This document shows, one piece after another, positions 24,049-31,517 of a stretch of 64,000 nucleotides of DNA. Every line of letters starts with the position of its first letter. The first letter of the stretch is position 1. A program made the position numbers and the translations under genes. Source of the stretch: Chloroflexota bacterium (GTDB taxonomy: Bacteria > Chloroflexota > Anaerolineae > Anaerolineales > Villigracilaceae); contig JACRBJ010000027.1 of NCBI GenBank assembly GCA_016234555.1, positions 1-64,000 of the forward strand, given 5' to 3'. A model generated the notes under the pieces. That model had not been told where the DNA came from. It saw only the letters and a list, made by a program, of their open reading frames with translations, and did not search any database.

Positions 24049-24576
24049 CTATCCTTCGGCTTCGGGAGTTTCAGCAACTTCCGCCGACTTGGGAGCCTTG
24101 GGCGCTTTGGGAGCATCCGGAACTTCGGGGACTTCAAAACCCAGGGCGCGCAGCTTCTTCTTGGAAGCGGTCAGCGAGGATTGCCCAAAGCCGGGGACTT
24201 CAAGCATGGCGGCATTGCCTTCGCCGAGTTTCGCCAGTATCTGACCAATGGTCAGGATACCAGCCTTCTTCAGCGCATCGGTTGCGCGCGGAGAAAGGAC
24301 GAGGTCGTCAATCGAGCGGTCGGGCGAGGTCGCAGACTCTTCCTTGGCTTTCTGCTGTTCCACATAGGTCTGGCGGGCGGAAAGTTTCTTGTAGAAGCGA
24401 TCCACCTGACCTTCGACATCGAGGAGGCGGGCGGATTCACCGGTAAAGAACGGGTGACAATTCGAGCAAACGTCCACGCGCAGTTCCTTTTTGGTGGACA
24501 TGGTGACCCATGTCTTGCCACAGGAAGCGCAGGTGACGTTGGCTTCAAAGACGTTGGGATGGATTCCAGTTTTCAT
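24049..24576 (-). CDS. rpmE: Ribosomal protein bL31 fused to an RNA-polymerase alpha-CTD-like domain
   Basis: Residues 1-75 are a normal bL31 of the zinc-binding type: [16 protein letters not shown], Cys at 16, 19, 37 and 40, HPFFTG and [11 protein letters not shown]. bL31 sits on the 50S subunit and bridges to the 30S head. Standard bL31 is about 65-90 residues; this one has 175. Residues about 88-147 ([20 protein letters not shown] ... [19 protein letters not shown] ... KKKLRALGF) match the helix-hairpin-helix C-terminal domain of the RNA polymerase alpha subunit. A tail of about 28 Pro/Ala/Lys/Glu residues ends it. No frameshift separates the parts, so this is a true fusion. It is the third gene of a leftward ribosomal-protein operon, two bases after rpmA. 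Confidence 0.9.
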   Translation of the reverse strand: MKTGIHPNVFEANVTCASCGKTWVTMSTKKELRVDVCSNCHPFFTGESARLLDVEGQVDRFYKKLSARQTYVEQQKAKEESATSPDRSIDDLVLSPRATDALKKAGILTIGQILAKLGEGNAAMLEVPGFGQSSLTASKKKLRALGFEVPEVPDAPKAPKAPKSAEVAETPEAEG

Positions 24577-24578
24577 GA

Positions 24579-24839
24579 TTATTCCGCCTCGACAGGGACG
24601 ATATTCACGCGCTTGCGTCCGTGTATCACGTCGAACATCACGATCCCGTCTGCGATTGCGAAGAGGGTATCGTCCTTGCCGACCAAAACATTAAGACCCG
24701 GCTTGATCTTTGTGCCGCGCTGGCGGACAAGGATGTTGCCTGAAAGAACAAATTGACCGGCGTAACGCTTCACGCCCAAACGCTGCGAGTTGCTGTCACG
24801 ACCGTTGCGGGTTGAGCCGCCGCCTGTTTTATGTGCCAT
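24579..24839 (-). CDS. rpmA: 50S ribosomal protein bL27
   Basis: The 86-residue product begins [24 protein letters not shown], the hallmark N-terminus of bL27 that reaches the peptidyl-transferase centre, and continues with [23 protein letters not shown]. There is no cleavable leader of the Firmicute type. It lies between rplU and rpmE and is part of the 50S subunit. Confidence 0.97.
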   Translation of the reverse strand: MAHKTGGGSTRNGRDSNSQRLGVKRYAGQFVLSGNILVRQRGTKIKPGLNVLVGKDDTLFAIADGIVMFDVIHGRKRVNIVPVEAE

Positions 24840-24865
24840 ATCTACCTCTCACTTTACTTATCGGG

Positions 24866-25177
24866 CTAACCGATGGATTCGATCATCAGGCGCGTGTAAA
24901 AGTGGCGGTGACCGCCCTTCACACGGATGCGTTTCTTGGGGCGATACTTGAAGGAAGTCACCTTCGGACCTTTGACGTGGTCCACCACCGAAGCGGAAAC
25001 CTTCACCCCGCTGACGGTGGGTGTGCCAACCATTACGTTATCTTCATCGGAGACGAGGAGGACGCGCTCGAAATCGAACTTTTCGCCCACTTCACGGGCA
25101 AGGCGATCCACGTCGATGGTGGAGCCTTCGACGGCACGGTACTGTTTGCCGCCGCTTTCGACGATTGCAATTTTCAT
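24866..25177 (-). CDS. rplU: 50S ribosomal protein bL21
   Basis: The 103-residue protein shows the bL21 pattern: MKIAIVESGGKQYRAVEGS, FERVLLVSDEDNVMVGTPTV and the basic RPKKRIRVKGGHRHFYT C-terminal part that binds 23S rRNA. It is the first gene of rplU-rpmA-rpmE, with a strong promoter about 115 bases upstream. Confidence 0.97.
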   Translation of the reverse strand: MKIAIVESGGKQYRAVEGSTIDVDRLAREVGEKFDFERVLLVSDEDNVMVGTPTVSGVKVSASVVDHVKGPKVTSFKYRPKKRIRVKGGHRHFYTRLMIESIG

Positions 25178-25293
25178 GATTTTCTCCAGTCATCACTTCG
25201 CCACATATCCCGCGGACACTTTCAACCCTTCGATTTCGCTCAGGGCAAGTCTACGCCGGACTGCGGGGAAGCTGGGTTAATTTAGCGGGCGGT

Positions 25294-25323
25294 ATTATAC
25301 ATGCGGGAAGGCAGACCTGTCAA
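25294..25323 (-). promoter_or_regulatory. Promoter of the rplU operon
   Basis: On the minus strand TTGACA (25318-25323) and TATAAT (25294-25299) are spaced by 18 bases, both perfect consensus. The leader to the rplU ATG is about 110 bases and contains a CCCTGAGCGAAATCGAAGGG palindrome that also resembles a dispersed repeat. Confidence 0.8.
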
Positions 25324-25394
25324 CGATTTTGGAGAAGGGATTTGGCGCGATTCGGCGATTCAACAGGTCAGCAATTCAGCAGGGAGATAAAAAT

Positions 25395-25423
25395 AAGCCG
25401 TTTCCTTTTGGGGAGAACGGCTT
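25395..25423 (-). terminator. Terminator after the coiled-coil protein gene
   Basis: AAGCCGTT and AACGGCTT form a stem; on the minus strand it is followed by ATTTTTA. It lies 40 bases after the stop of the 151-residue gene. Confidence 0.7.
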
Positions 25424-25462
25424 TTGTCCTCGCCGCCAGGGCGGCGTTGGAGCAGCTCCAGT

Positions 25463-25918
25463 TTACTTTGGCAGCATGCCCGTGATGGTTCTCGTCACAG
25501 ATTGAAGCTGGGCCGCGTGTCCCTTGATCTTATTCACATCGCCGGTGTTGAGTCCGGAGCGCACATCGGTGATGGTCTTGGAAGTGGTTGCTTCGTTGTC
25601 GATAATCTTCTGGGTGATGCTCTCCAGGTTAATGAGCAAATCCATCACGTTCTTGGGAACGACGGGCAGGTTCTTGAGGATGGGCAGCAGGACGTCCAAA
25701 ATCTGGTTGGCGATGCGGGCGTATTTGACCGTCAGCGTGTGGAGCGAGCCGATGGAACTGGTCAACTCGATGGCGATCTCCTGGATCGAGTCGATCATTT
25801 CCTTGTTCTGCTCGATGATCTTTGTGATGTCGGTGATCGAATCCGTCAGCTTGTCCGAAAATTTGACGAAGGAAGTCGGCTTGGCAGTTACAGCACTGGC
25901 TTTGACTGGTGTGGGCAT
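25463..25918 (-). CDS. Helical protein of unknown function
   Basis: A 151-residue, nearly all-helical protein with heptad-like spacing of Ile and Leu through residues about 20-140 (SDKLTDSITDITKIIEQNKE, then IDSIQEIAIELTSSIGSL). There is no signal peptide, membrane helix or known motif. The pattern could form a coiled coil or a helical bundle as in methyl-accepting or phasin-like proteins, but I do not assign it. The start has a strong AGGAG ribosome site, and a terminator follows, so it is a monocistronic, probably well-translated gene. Confidence 0.7.
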   Translation of the reverse strand: MPTPVKASAVTAKPTSFVKFSDKLTDSITDITKIIEQNKEMIDSIQEIAIELTSSIGSLHTLTVKYARIANQILDVLLPILKNLPVVPKNVMDLLINLESITQKIIDNEATTSKTITDVRSGLNTGDVNKIKGHAAQLQSVTRTITGMLPK

Positions 25919-26010
25919 GGAAATCTCCTTTGAAACGATGGAATGTAATTAACGTCAACTATACAACACTTCATTTTCAAAAACAACCTCAATTGTCAGT
26001 GACCGGGCAT

Positions 26011-27000
26011 TTACCTGATGCCGCCTCCAAACGGATCGCGTTCATCCATCAAAATAGTCCCTTCGGACATGACCCAGGCTTCGCCGGTAATCGTCGGGAT
26101 GATTCTATCTCCGTCAAGTTGGATGCTGCCCTCGAAGATACTGCCAACGACGCTTTGCTGTCTCCAAATTTGACCGACTTGCAACTTGCCATCACCATAT
26201 AGACAAGCCAGTTTTGCGCTGGTGCCCGTTCCGCAGGGTGAGCGGTCGTAGGCTTTACCCGGACAGAGGACAAAACTTTTGCTGTCCGCTTCGGGCGTGG
26301 ATGCGAATAACTCGACGTGGTCAACTTCCGCGCCGTTTGCGCCGGTGACGCCGTTCGCAGTCAACCGCTCGCGCACGCGCCACGCGAAGTCGGTCAGCGC
26401 TTCGAGGTTTTGCATGTTCACATCCATGCCGTGGTCGTGGACGAGGAAGAACCAGTTGCCGCCCCAAGCCACGTCACCGTGAACGGTTTTGCCGTCGATC
26501 TCGATGGGGATATGAGTCAGATAACGGTAGGCGGGGATATTCTTGACGGAGACTTTATTGGGGTAATCTGACCTCACCCCCGGCCCCTTATCATCCCCGA
26601 AGGGGGCTCTTGAGAGGAAAGGGGAGGCGTGGAGAGTCGCCTCCACCACCCCAACGGGAGTCTCGACTCGAATCACGCCAGGCTGGACTTTTCCTAAATA
26701 TGCCAATGATGCAATGAGACCGATGGTGCCGTGTCCGCACATGCCGAGGTAACCGACATTGTTGAAGAAGATGACACCGAATTCACAGGTCGGGTCGGCG
26801 GACGGGACAAGGTACGCGCCGACGAGCACGTCCGAGCCGCGGGGTTCGAGCAGGACGGTGCGGCGCAGGTCGTCGTGATGGGCTTTCAGCTTGGATAATT
26901 TATCAGCAACAGAACCAGTTCCGAGGTCAAAGGGCAGCGAGGTGATTAATCGCGTGGGTTCGCCGCCGGTGTGGGAATCCAAAAAGGGGATGTGTTTCAT
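26011..27000 (-). CDS. Proline racemase / 4-hydroxyproline epimerase family enzyme
   Basis: The DSHTGGEPTRLI start and both catalytic cysteines, Cys88 in GMCGHGTIG and Cys256 in DRSPCGTGTSA, place it in the two-Cys branch (proline racemase or 4-hydroxyproline epimerase) rather than the Thr-containing dehydratases. The neighbouring DapA-like gene favours hydroxyproline epimerase. About 20 residues (near 125-147, SPFLSRAPFGDDKGPG) interrupt the barrel loop before VKNIPAYRY; the DNA there is a palindromic repeat. The track start is TTG at 27006; I prefer the ATG two codons later. It is 16 bases after the DapA-like gene and probably in one operon. Confidence 0.88.
   Translation of the reverse strand: MKHIPFLDSHTGGEPTRLITSLPFDLGTGSVADKLSKLKAHHDDLRRTVLLEPRGSDVLVGAYLVPSADPTCEFGVIFFNNVGYLGMCGHGTIGLIASLAYLGKVQPGVIRVETPVGVVEATLHASPFLSRAPFGDDKGPGVRSDYPNKVSVKNIPAYRYLTHIPIEIDGKTVHGDVAWGGNWFFLVHDHGMDVNMQNLEALTDFAWRVRERLTANGVTGANGAEVDHVELFASTPEADSKSFVLCPGKAYDRSPCGTGTSAKLACLYGDGKLQVGQIWRQQSVVGSIFEGSIQLDGDRIIPTITGEAWVMSEGTILMDERDPFGGGIR
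26566..26630. repeat. In-frame repeat (CACCCCCGGCCCC...GGGGAGG) in the racemase gene
   Basis: TCACCCCCGGCCCCTTATC and GAGGAAAGGGGAGG flank a CCCCGAAGGGGG core. The segment is translated in the epimerase as an extra loop of about 20 residues that is absent from typical members. Confidence 0.65.
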
Positions 27001-27016
27001 ATGCAAGGGTTGAACG

Positions 27017-27892
27017 TTAAACGTTCAACGTTTTGAAGATACGCTCAAATTCAGTTTTATCTTCGTTCGTCAGGGGCAAGAGGGGTTGACGAGGCGCGCC
27101 GACTTTGATGCCGCGCAGTTCGCAGCCGAGTTTGACTTTTTGGGTGTAGCCGCCGCTTTCCATGTTGCGGAGGAGCGGGAGGAGTACCTCCATGTGTTTG
27201 CGGGCTGCCACGAAGTCGTTGGCGAGCGCGGCTTCGAGGACGTTGTAATGTTCGAGCGGAGCGCAGGAGGCGGCGCCGCCAATCCATGAGGTCGTGCCCC
27301 ACAGGAAGTAGTCGAGCGCCTGATCGTCGGAGCCGCAGATCATTTGATAGCGGTCGCCGTAGCGCAGGCGGAACTCGTAAACGCGGGACATGTCGCTGGA
27401 GGCTTCCTTGATGCCGATGATGTGGTCGTGTTTTGCCAGACCGTCCATCACTTCGTAGCTGACTTCGGTACCCGCGCGCCAGGGGAAGTTGTAAAGCACG
27501 ATGGGAATTTTGACGGCTTTGGCGACGGCTTCATAATGCGCGAGCAATTCGCGTTGATTGGGACGCGAATACGGAGGGACGGCGACCATGAGCGCGTCGT
27601 AGCCCATTCCTTCGGCGATCTGCGAGTAGCGGACCACGTCGCGTGTGGCGCCAGAGTTGGTGCCTGCAATGAGCGTGGCACGCCCGTCCACTTTCTCTTT
27701 GACGAATTTGAAAATATCCAGCCGTTCGGCTTCGGTGAAGGCGTAGACTTCGCCCGTGGTGCCGCCTGGGACGAGTCCCGCGATCTTGTTGCGAATCAGG
27801 TATTCGATCAGTTGTTCAAGGACGGGGTAGTTGATGCTTTCGTCCGCGTTGAAGGGGGTGACGATGGGGGCGTATATTCCTTTGAGGTTCAT
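27017..27892 (-). CDS. DapA/DHDPS-family aldolase-like enzyme
   Basis: The protein shows the family signatures GIYAPIVTPFNADESIN, GGTTGEVYAFTEAER, the Tyr in VLYNFPWR and the Schiff-base Lys in IIGIKEASSDMSR. DHDPS-family enzymes form or split C-C bonds or deaminate via a Lys imine. The active-site loop differs from true DapA, and the partner gene is a hydroxyproline-epimerase-like enzyme, so pyrroline-4-hydroxy-2-carboxylate deaminase is the most likely role. The oxidase and semialdehyde dehydrogenase of that route are not in the window. Normal length, 291 residues. Confidence 0.83.
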   Translation of the reverse strand: MNLKGIYAPIVTPFNADESINYPVLEQLIEYLIRNKIAGLVPGGTTGEVYAFTEAERLDIFKFVKEKVDGRATLIAGTNSGATRDVVRYSQIAEGMGYDALMVAVPPYSRPNQRELLAHYEAVAKAVKIPIVLYNFPWRAGTEVSYEVMDGLAKHDHIIGIKEASSDMSRVYEFRLRYGDRYQMICGSDDQALDYFLWGTTSWIGGAASCAPLEHYNVLEAALANDFVAARKHMEVLLPLLRNMESGGYTQKVKLGCELRGIKVGAPRQPLLPLTNEDKTEFERIFKTLNV

Positions 27893-28047
27893 AAATGCTC
27901 CAGTTTCAGGTGTCAGGTTTCAGGTTGCGAACAGATAAATTGGGTAAGAGCAGAAACATTTTGCAGGTTTTGAGAGAACTTTATAACCATAAAGGATGAG
28001 ATTAAAATACACTAAAAGTGATTTTGGGGGGCCTTAGCAATACACTT

Positions 28048-29460
28048 TCACAACTTTATGACATCTGAAATCGAAGGAGCAATTACCAGACGAATGCCAA
28101 ATACAACGACATGTGATTCGTTATTGTCATAAACATAACGATAAGAACAACGCACCATCTTCTCACGATGAAAATATGAACCACCACGCAATACTCGGTG
28201 ATTAAGATCTTGTTCATTCTCGCGCCCGTCATTTGCTTGATATGGGTATCTTTTCATTAAGCTATGAGTCCATTCCCACAAATTGCCAGCCATGTCTGCA
28301 CAACCGTAAGGCGAATCCCCTTGTGGAGAATACTTATATACTGGTGTACTACTTCCTATAAATAAGCTGAGTAGTCTATTGTGTGAAGCTACATTACATT
28401 TTTGTCTATCAAATTCACTACCCCAGGGATATTCACGCCCATCAATACCGCGTGCGGCTTTTTCCCATTCAGATTCCGTTGGCAACCTTAAGACTAAACC
28501 AGAAGGCACGCTGCTATTAAGCAAGTTGTTTATCCAATTACAATAGCTTTTCGCATCGGCCCAATATGAAACTTGGACAGGATTATCTTTACTATTTTCC
28601 CAATTATCTTGTGGATGTTTAATTTTTACAGTTTTCGCATAAAAGCTATATTGTTCATTTGTCACAGGGAAGCGCGCCATCCAATAATCGTAAGGAATCA
28701 GTACAGTGTGTTGAGACTGCTCAATATCTTCGCCATCATTACTTCCCATTATGAATCCGCCTGCAGGCACGCGCATAAACTCCATACCGTTGGAAAGAAT
28801 GATTTTGTTTGCGCTAATCCATTCTGGGGTAGGATGTGCCGAAAATGTTGATGTTGGCATTTCGACAACAGGTTTTACATCTTTTTTCGACACTGGCGTT
28901 TCAATAGAAGGTTTCTTTTCTTTTATTTTCGATACTTTTTTAGAAGTGGGTTTTGCTATATCTTCAGGATATTTCTTTTCTTCAACTGACTTTTCTTCTA
29001 TTTTGGACGTAGGCCCTTCAATTTTCAAATCAAGTGAATCAGAGCGCCTTTTCAAACTAACCAATAACCTTTGAAATGCTCGTTCACGTTGCCCTTCAAA
29101 ATAATCAGCATATTGCCATGCACGCAATCGGCGTGGCGGTTCACATTCTTCCAAACGTACTGGGATAATATATAAAGTGCCTTCGGGTTTGTAATCAGCA
29201 AAATCCAGCACAATTCTTAATTCACGTTGAACATAACCTTCTTTGGTGATTGAACCTTTGGAAAGGCAAACGATGATCGCGTCAGCGGTTTCAACGGCTT
29301 TTTCGATCTCCATGTTCCAATCCTGCCCTGGGTAGAGTTCTTCTTCATCCAGCCAGGGTTGAATCCACGGTTCGGCGCACAGTTTTTGGTACAACTCGCG
29401 GACGGCGGGTTTGTCATTGCTGGAATGGCAGAGGAAGACGCGGAGAGGGCGAGAGGTCAT
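28048..29460 (-). CDS. TIR domain fused to formylglycine-generating-enzyme-like domain
   Basis: Residues about 1-140 are a TIR domain (LRVFLCHSSNDKPAVRELYQ, WLDEEELYPGQDW, IEKAVETADAIIVCLSKGS), with an acidic residue in the IEKAVE helix where NAD-cleaving TIRs have their Glu. A charged, Lys/Pro-rich linker spans about 145-215. Residues about 220-465 form an FGE-sulfatase fold: MEFMRVPAGGFIMGS, FPVTNEQY, RLPTESEWEKAARG, GNLWEWT and RVLRGGSY. The cysteines needed for formylglycine oxidation are not evident, so this is likely a binding version. TIR-FGE fusions occur among bacterial immune and signalling proteins. The gene is more AT-rich than its neighbours and stands alone, which fits lateral acquisition. 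Confidence 0.87.
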   Translation of the reverse strand: MTSRPLRVFLCHSSNDKPAVRELYQKLCAEPWIQPWLDEEELYPGQDWNMEIEKAVETADAIIVCLSKGSITKEGYVQRELRIVLDFADYKPEGTLYIIPVRLEECEPPRRLRAWQYADYFEGQRERAFQRLLVSLKRRSDSLDLKIEGPTSKIEEKSVEEKKYPEDIAKPTSKKVSKIKEKKPSIETPVSKKDVKPVVEMPTSTFSAHPTPEWISANKIILSNGMEFMRVPAGGFIMGSNDGEDIEQSQHTVLIPYDYWMARFPVTNEQYSFYAKTVKIKHPQDNWENSKDNPVQVSYWADAKSYCNWINNLLNSSVPSGLVLRLPTESEWEKAARGIDGREYPWGSEFDRQKCNVASHNRLLSLFIGSSTPVYKYSPQGDSPYGCADMAGNLWEWTHSLMKRYPYQANDGRENEQDLNHRVLRGGSYFHREKMVRCSYRYVYDNNESHVVVFGIRLVIAPSISDVIKL

Positions 29461-29558
29461 AAGGATGAAGGATGAAGGATGAATATATGTCGGGTCTCTG
29501 TGATTATAAGGTAAACGCAGTAGGGCGAGTAGGGCAGGCTCGCTCTTTTTGCCATGTG

Positions 29559-29614
29559 ATACCCTCGGTCACGAATTGCGCATCCTGGCACAATTTGTGA
29601 CCGTGATGGGTATA
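29559..29614. repeat. Long palindromic element (copy B) in front of rsmG
   Basis: ATACCCTCGGTCACGAATTG and CAATTTGTGACCGTGATGGG are inverted copies around GCGCATCCTGGCA. The right end reads GGGTATAAT, and the rsmG ATG follows seven bases later, so the repeat seems to supply the -10 box. A short GATGAAG tandem repeat is at 29461-29484; nothing else is seen in 29461-29558. Confidence 0.75.
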
Positions 29615-29622
29615 ATCAGCAC

Positions 29623-30333
29623 ATGGAAAACCTGGCTCGCGAGGCTCTCTCTCTTTTCAACGTCCACCTGACAGGGAGACATATCCCTGCCCTTGCCGCA
29701 TACGAGCGCGAGCTTCTGGAGTGGAATCAGAAATTCAACCTGACCGCCATTCGGGACGTGGAGTCGATCCGCACCAAGCATTTTTTGGATTCGTTTTCCT
29801 GCGTGCAGGCGTGGAAAGCCAATCCGCCGCTGCGGCTCGTGGACGTGGGGACTGGTGCGGGGTTCCCGGGCATTCCCCTCAAAATCATCTATCCCGCCAT
29901 GCAGTTGACGCTGGTCGAATCTGTCGGCAAGAAAGCCAAATTCTGTCAGCACATTGTGGATATGCTGGGGCTGGAACACGTGACTGTGATTCATTCCCGC
30001 GCCGAAGACCTCGGTCAAAAGGCGGGACACCGCGAAGCGTATGATTGGGCTGTGGCACGGGCGGTGGCAAACCTCAACGTGTTGAGCGAGTACCTGCTTC
30101 CACTGGTCAAGGTGGGTGGGACGGTGCTAGCTCAAAAAGGCGAAAGCGGACCCGCCGAAGCGCAGTCCGCTGAGAAGGCGATGAAGCTATTGGGAGGCAA
30201 ACTGCGGAAGTTGATTCCCGTCAACCTGCCCGGCGTCGCCGACGACCGTTACCTCGTGCTGGTGGACAAAGTCGCCGCCACGCCGCCGAAGTATCCGCGC
30301 GCCGCGGGGATGGCGACGAAGATGCCTTTGTAG
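29623..30333 (+). CDS. rsmG: 16S rRNA (guanine-527-N7) methyltransferase
   Basis: The protein contains WNQKFNLTAI, the SAM-binding LVDVGTGAGFPGIPLKI, VESVGKKAKF and the later YDWAVARAVANL, all typical of RsmG/GidB. It methylates G527 of 16S rRNA. Its length, 236 residues, is normal. The start lies seven bases after a TATAAT carried by a palindromic repeat and has no ribosome site, so the mRNA would be leaderless. The last three codons and the stop lie inside another perfect palindrome. Confidence 0.95.
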   Translation: MENLAREALSLFNVHLTGRHIPALAAYERELLEWNQKFNLTAIRDVESIRTKHFLDSFSCVQAWKANPPLRLVDVGTGAGFPGIPLKIIYPAMQLTLVESVGKKAKFCQHIVDMLGLEHVTVIHSRAEDLGQKAGHREAYDWAVARAVANLNVLSEYLLPLVKVGGTVLAQKGESGPAEAQSAEKAMKLLGGKLRKLIPVNLPGVADDRYLVLVDKVAATPPKYPRAAGMATKMPL

Positions 30334-30363
30334 GGGCGGATCGCGATCCGCCCCTACAAAGGC
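30324..30363. repeat. Perfect 40-base palindrome GTAGGGGCGGATCGC type
   Basis: The 40 bases are their own reverse complement, with core GTAGGGGCGGATC/GATCCGCCCCTAC. The rsmG stop codon (TAG) is part of it. Related GGGGCG...CGCCCC words occur in frame at about 50405-50427 and 51555-51583. Confidence 0.85.
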
Positions 30364-30368
30364 AATCA

Positions 30369-30734
30369 TCAACATTTTGTTTCATCTATAACAGTGATCT
30401 TATCTTCCTTATTGGGGATGATGCACAGGAATTCAAAAGGTTCGTCGCCGATGTTCTCGTAGAAATGCGGCACGCCTTCGGGGATGAAGACCACGTTCCC
30501 CTGTTTTACCTCGTAAATTTCCTCGCCAATTCCGATGCGGGCATGTCCACGCAGGACGTATTGTTCGTGCTCCACCGTGTTGGTGTGACGCGGCATCCCG
30601 CCGCCTGGGAGCATGGAAAATTTCCGTAGGGCAAAGTTGGGTCCCTCCTGTGAGGAAATCAACACCTGAATGGTGGTGTCCTTTCCAGCGGCGACGTTTT
30701 TTGCTTCGACTTCGTTTGAATGTTTGACGGTCAT
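30369..30734 (-). CDS. Cupin-domain protein
   Basis: A 121-residue single-domain cupin. The first motif is GGGMPRHTNTVEHEQYVLRG with His and Glu metal ligands, and the second is GNVVFIPEGVPHFYEN with the final His. Such small cupins bind a metal and act as isomerases, dioxygenases or sensors; the reaction is not deducible. The gene converges with rsmG six bases after the palindrome. Confidence 0.85.
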   Translation of the reverse strand: MTVKHSNEVEAKNVAAGKDTTIQVLISSQEGPNFALRKFSMLPGGGMPRHTNTVEHEQYVLRGHARIGIGEEIYEVKQGNVVFIPEGVPHFYENIGDEPFEFLCIIPNKEDKITVIDETKC

Positions 30735-30756
30735 GGTTACCTCTTTTTTTGATAAC

Positions 30757-30806
30757 GTAGTAACGACTTTAGTCGTTCGAGTAAGCGCGACTAAAGTCGC
30801 AACTAC
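30757..30806. repeat. Palindromic repeat GACTTTAGTCG / CGACTAAAGTC
   Basis: GTAGTAACGACTTTAGTCG is mirrored by CGACTAAAGTCGCAACTAC, giving an about 50-base inverted repeat, each half of which is itself palindromic. It fills the gap between the cupin and the response-regulator gene. Confidence 0.75.
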
Positions 30807-30812
30807 AGAAAA

Positions 30813-31445
30813 CTACAATCCATGCTGAATTGCAATCACCGCGGCTTGGGTCCTGTCCGATACTCCCAGCTTTTCCAAAATGGCGCTGACGTGATTCCGC
30901 ACCGTCCCTTCGGAGAGATGCAGTTGGGCGGCAATTTCGCTGTTGTTGACTCCTTTGGCGATCAGCCGCAAAACGTCCAGTTCGCGCTCGGTGAGTTTTT
31001 CGGTCAGGATGGAGGTGGGTTGGGTCTGTTTGCTGGCGACCTGGTTCAGCAGCTTGCCCGCGACGGCGGGATCGACGAAGGACTTGCCTTCCATCGTCCC
31101 GCGAATGGCTTCGACGATTTTCTGGCGCGGCGTATCCTTGAGCAAATATCCCGATGCCCCCGCGCGGATGGCGTCGAAGACCCACTCGTCGTCATCGTAG
31201 GTGGTGAGGACGAGGATTTTGATATTCGGAAACTTGGCGCGGATTTCACGGGTGGCTTCGATGCCGTTCATGATGGGCATTTTCAAATCCATCAGGATCA
31301 GGTCGGGCTGTTTTTTTGCGGCGAGTTCCAGCGCTTCCGCGCCGTCCTGCGCCGCGCCGACAACTTGAAAATCCTTCTCCAAATTGAGAAGCATTTCAAG
31401 CCCGTCGCGGATCACTGCCTGGTCGTCACAGAGGAGGATTTTCAT
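30813..31445 (-). CDS. NarL/LuxR-family response regulator
   Basis: The N-terminal receiver (KILLCDDQAVIRDG, phospho-Asp in PDLILMDLKMPIMNG, LLKDTP with the conserved Lys) is followed by a LuxR-type helix-turn-helix (TERELDVLRLIAKGVNNSEIAAQL). It should bind DNA when phosphorylated. The ORF extends to 31484, but the receiver begins at the ATG at 31445. The histidine kinase gene lies upstream in the same direction, 72 bases away, and is its likely partner. Confidence 0.93.
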   Translation of the reverse strand: MKILLCDDQAVIRDGLEMLLNLEKDFQVVGAAQDGAEALELAAKKQPDLILMDLKMPIMNGIEATREIRAKFPNIKILVLTTYDDDEWVFDAIRAGASGYLLKDTPRQKIVEAIRGTMEGKSFVDPAVAGKLLNQVASKQTQPTSILTEKLTERELDVLRLIAKGVNNSEIAAQLHLSEGTVRNHVSAILEKLGVSDRTQAAVIAIQHGL

Positions 31446-31517
31446 GGGTAAATTCCTGACGATGGACGGCGGACCGTTGACCATGGTCTATCGTCCGCAG
31501 TCTGTCGTCTACTATCA

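Noticed and set aside
28100-28190. Variable region of a diversity-generating retroelement in the FGE domain
   Set aside because: The FGE C-terminus (RVLRGGSY...) is where such elements act in other proteins, but no reverse transcriptase or template repeat is in the window.
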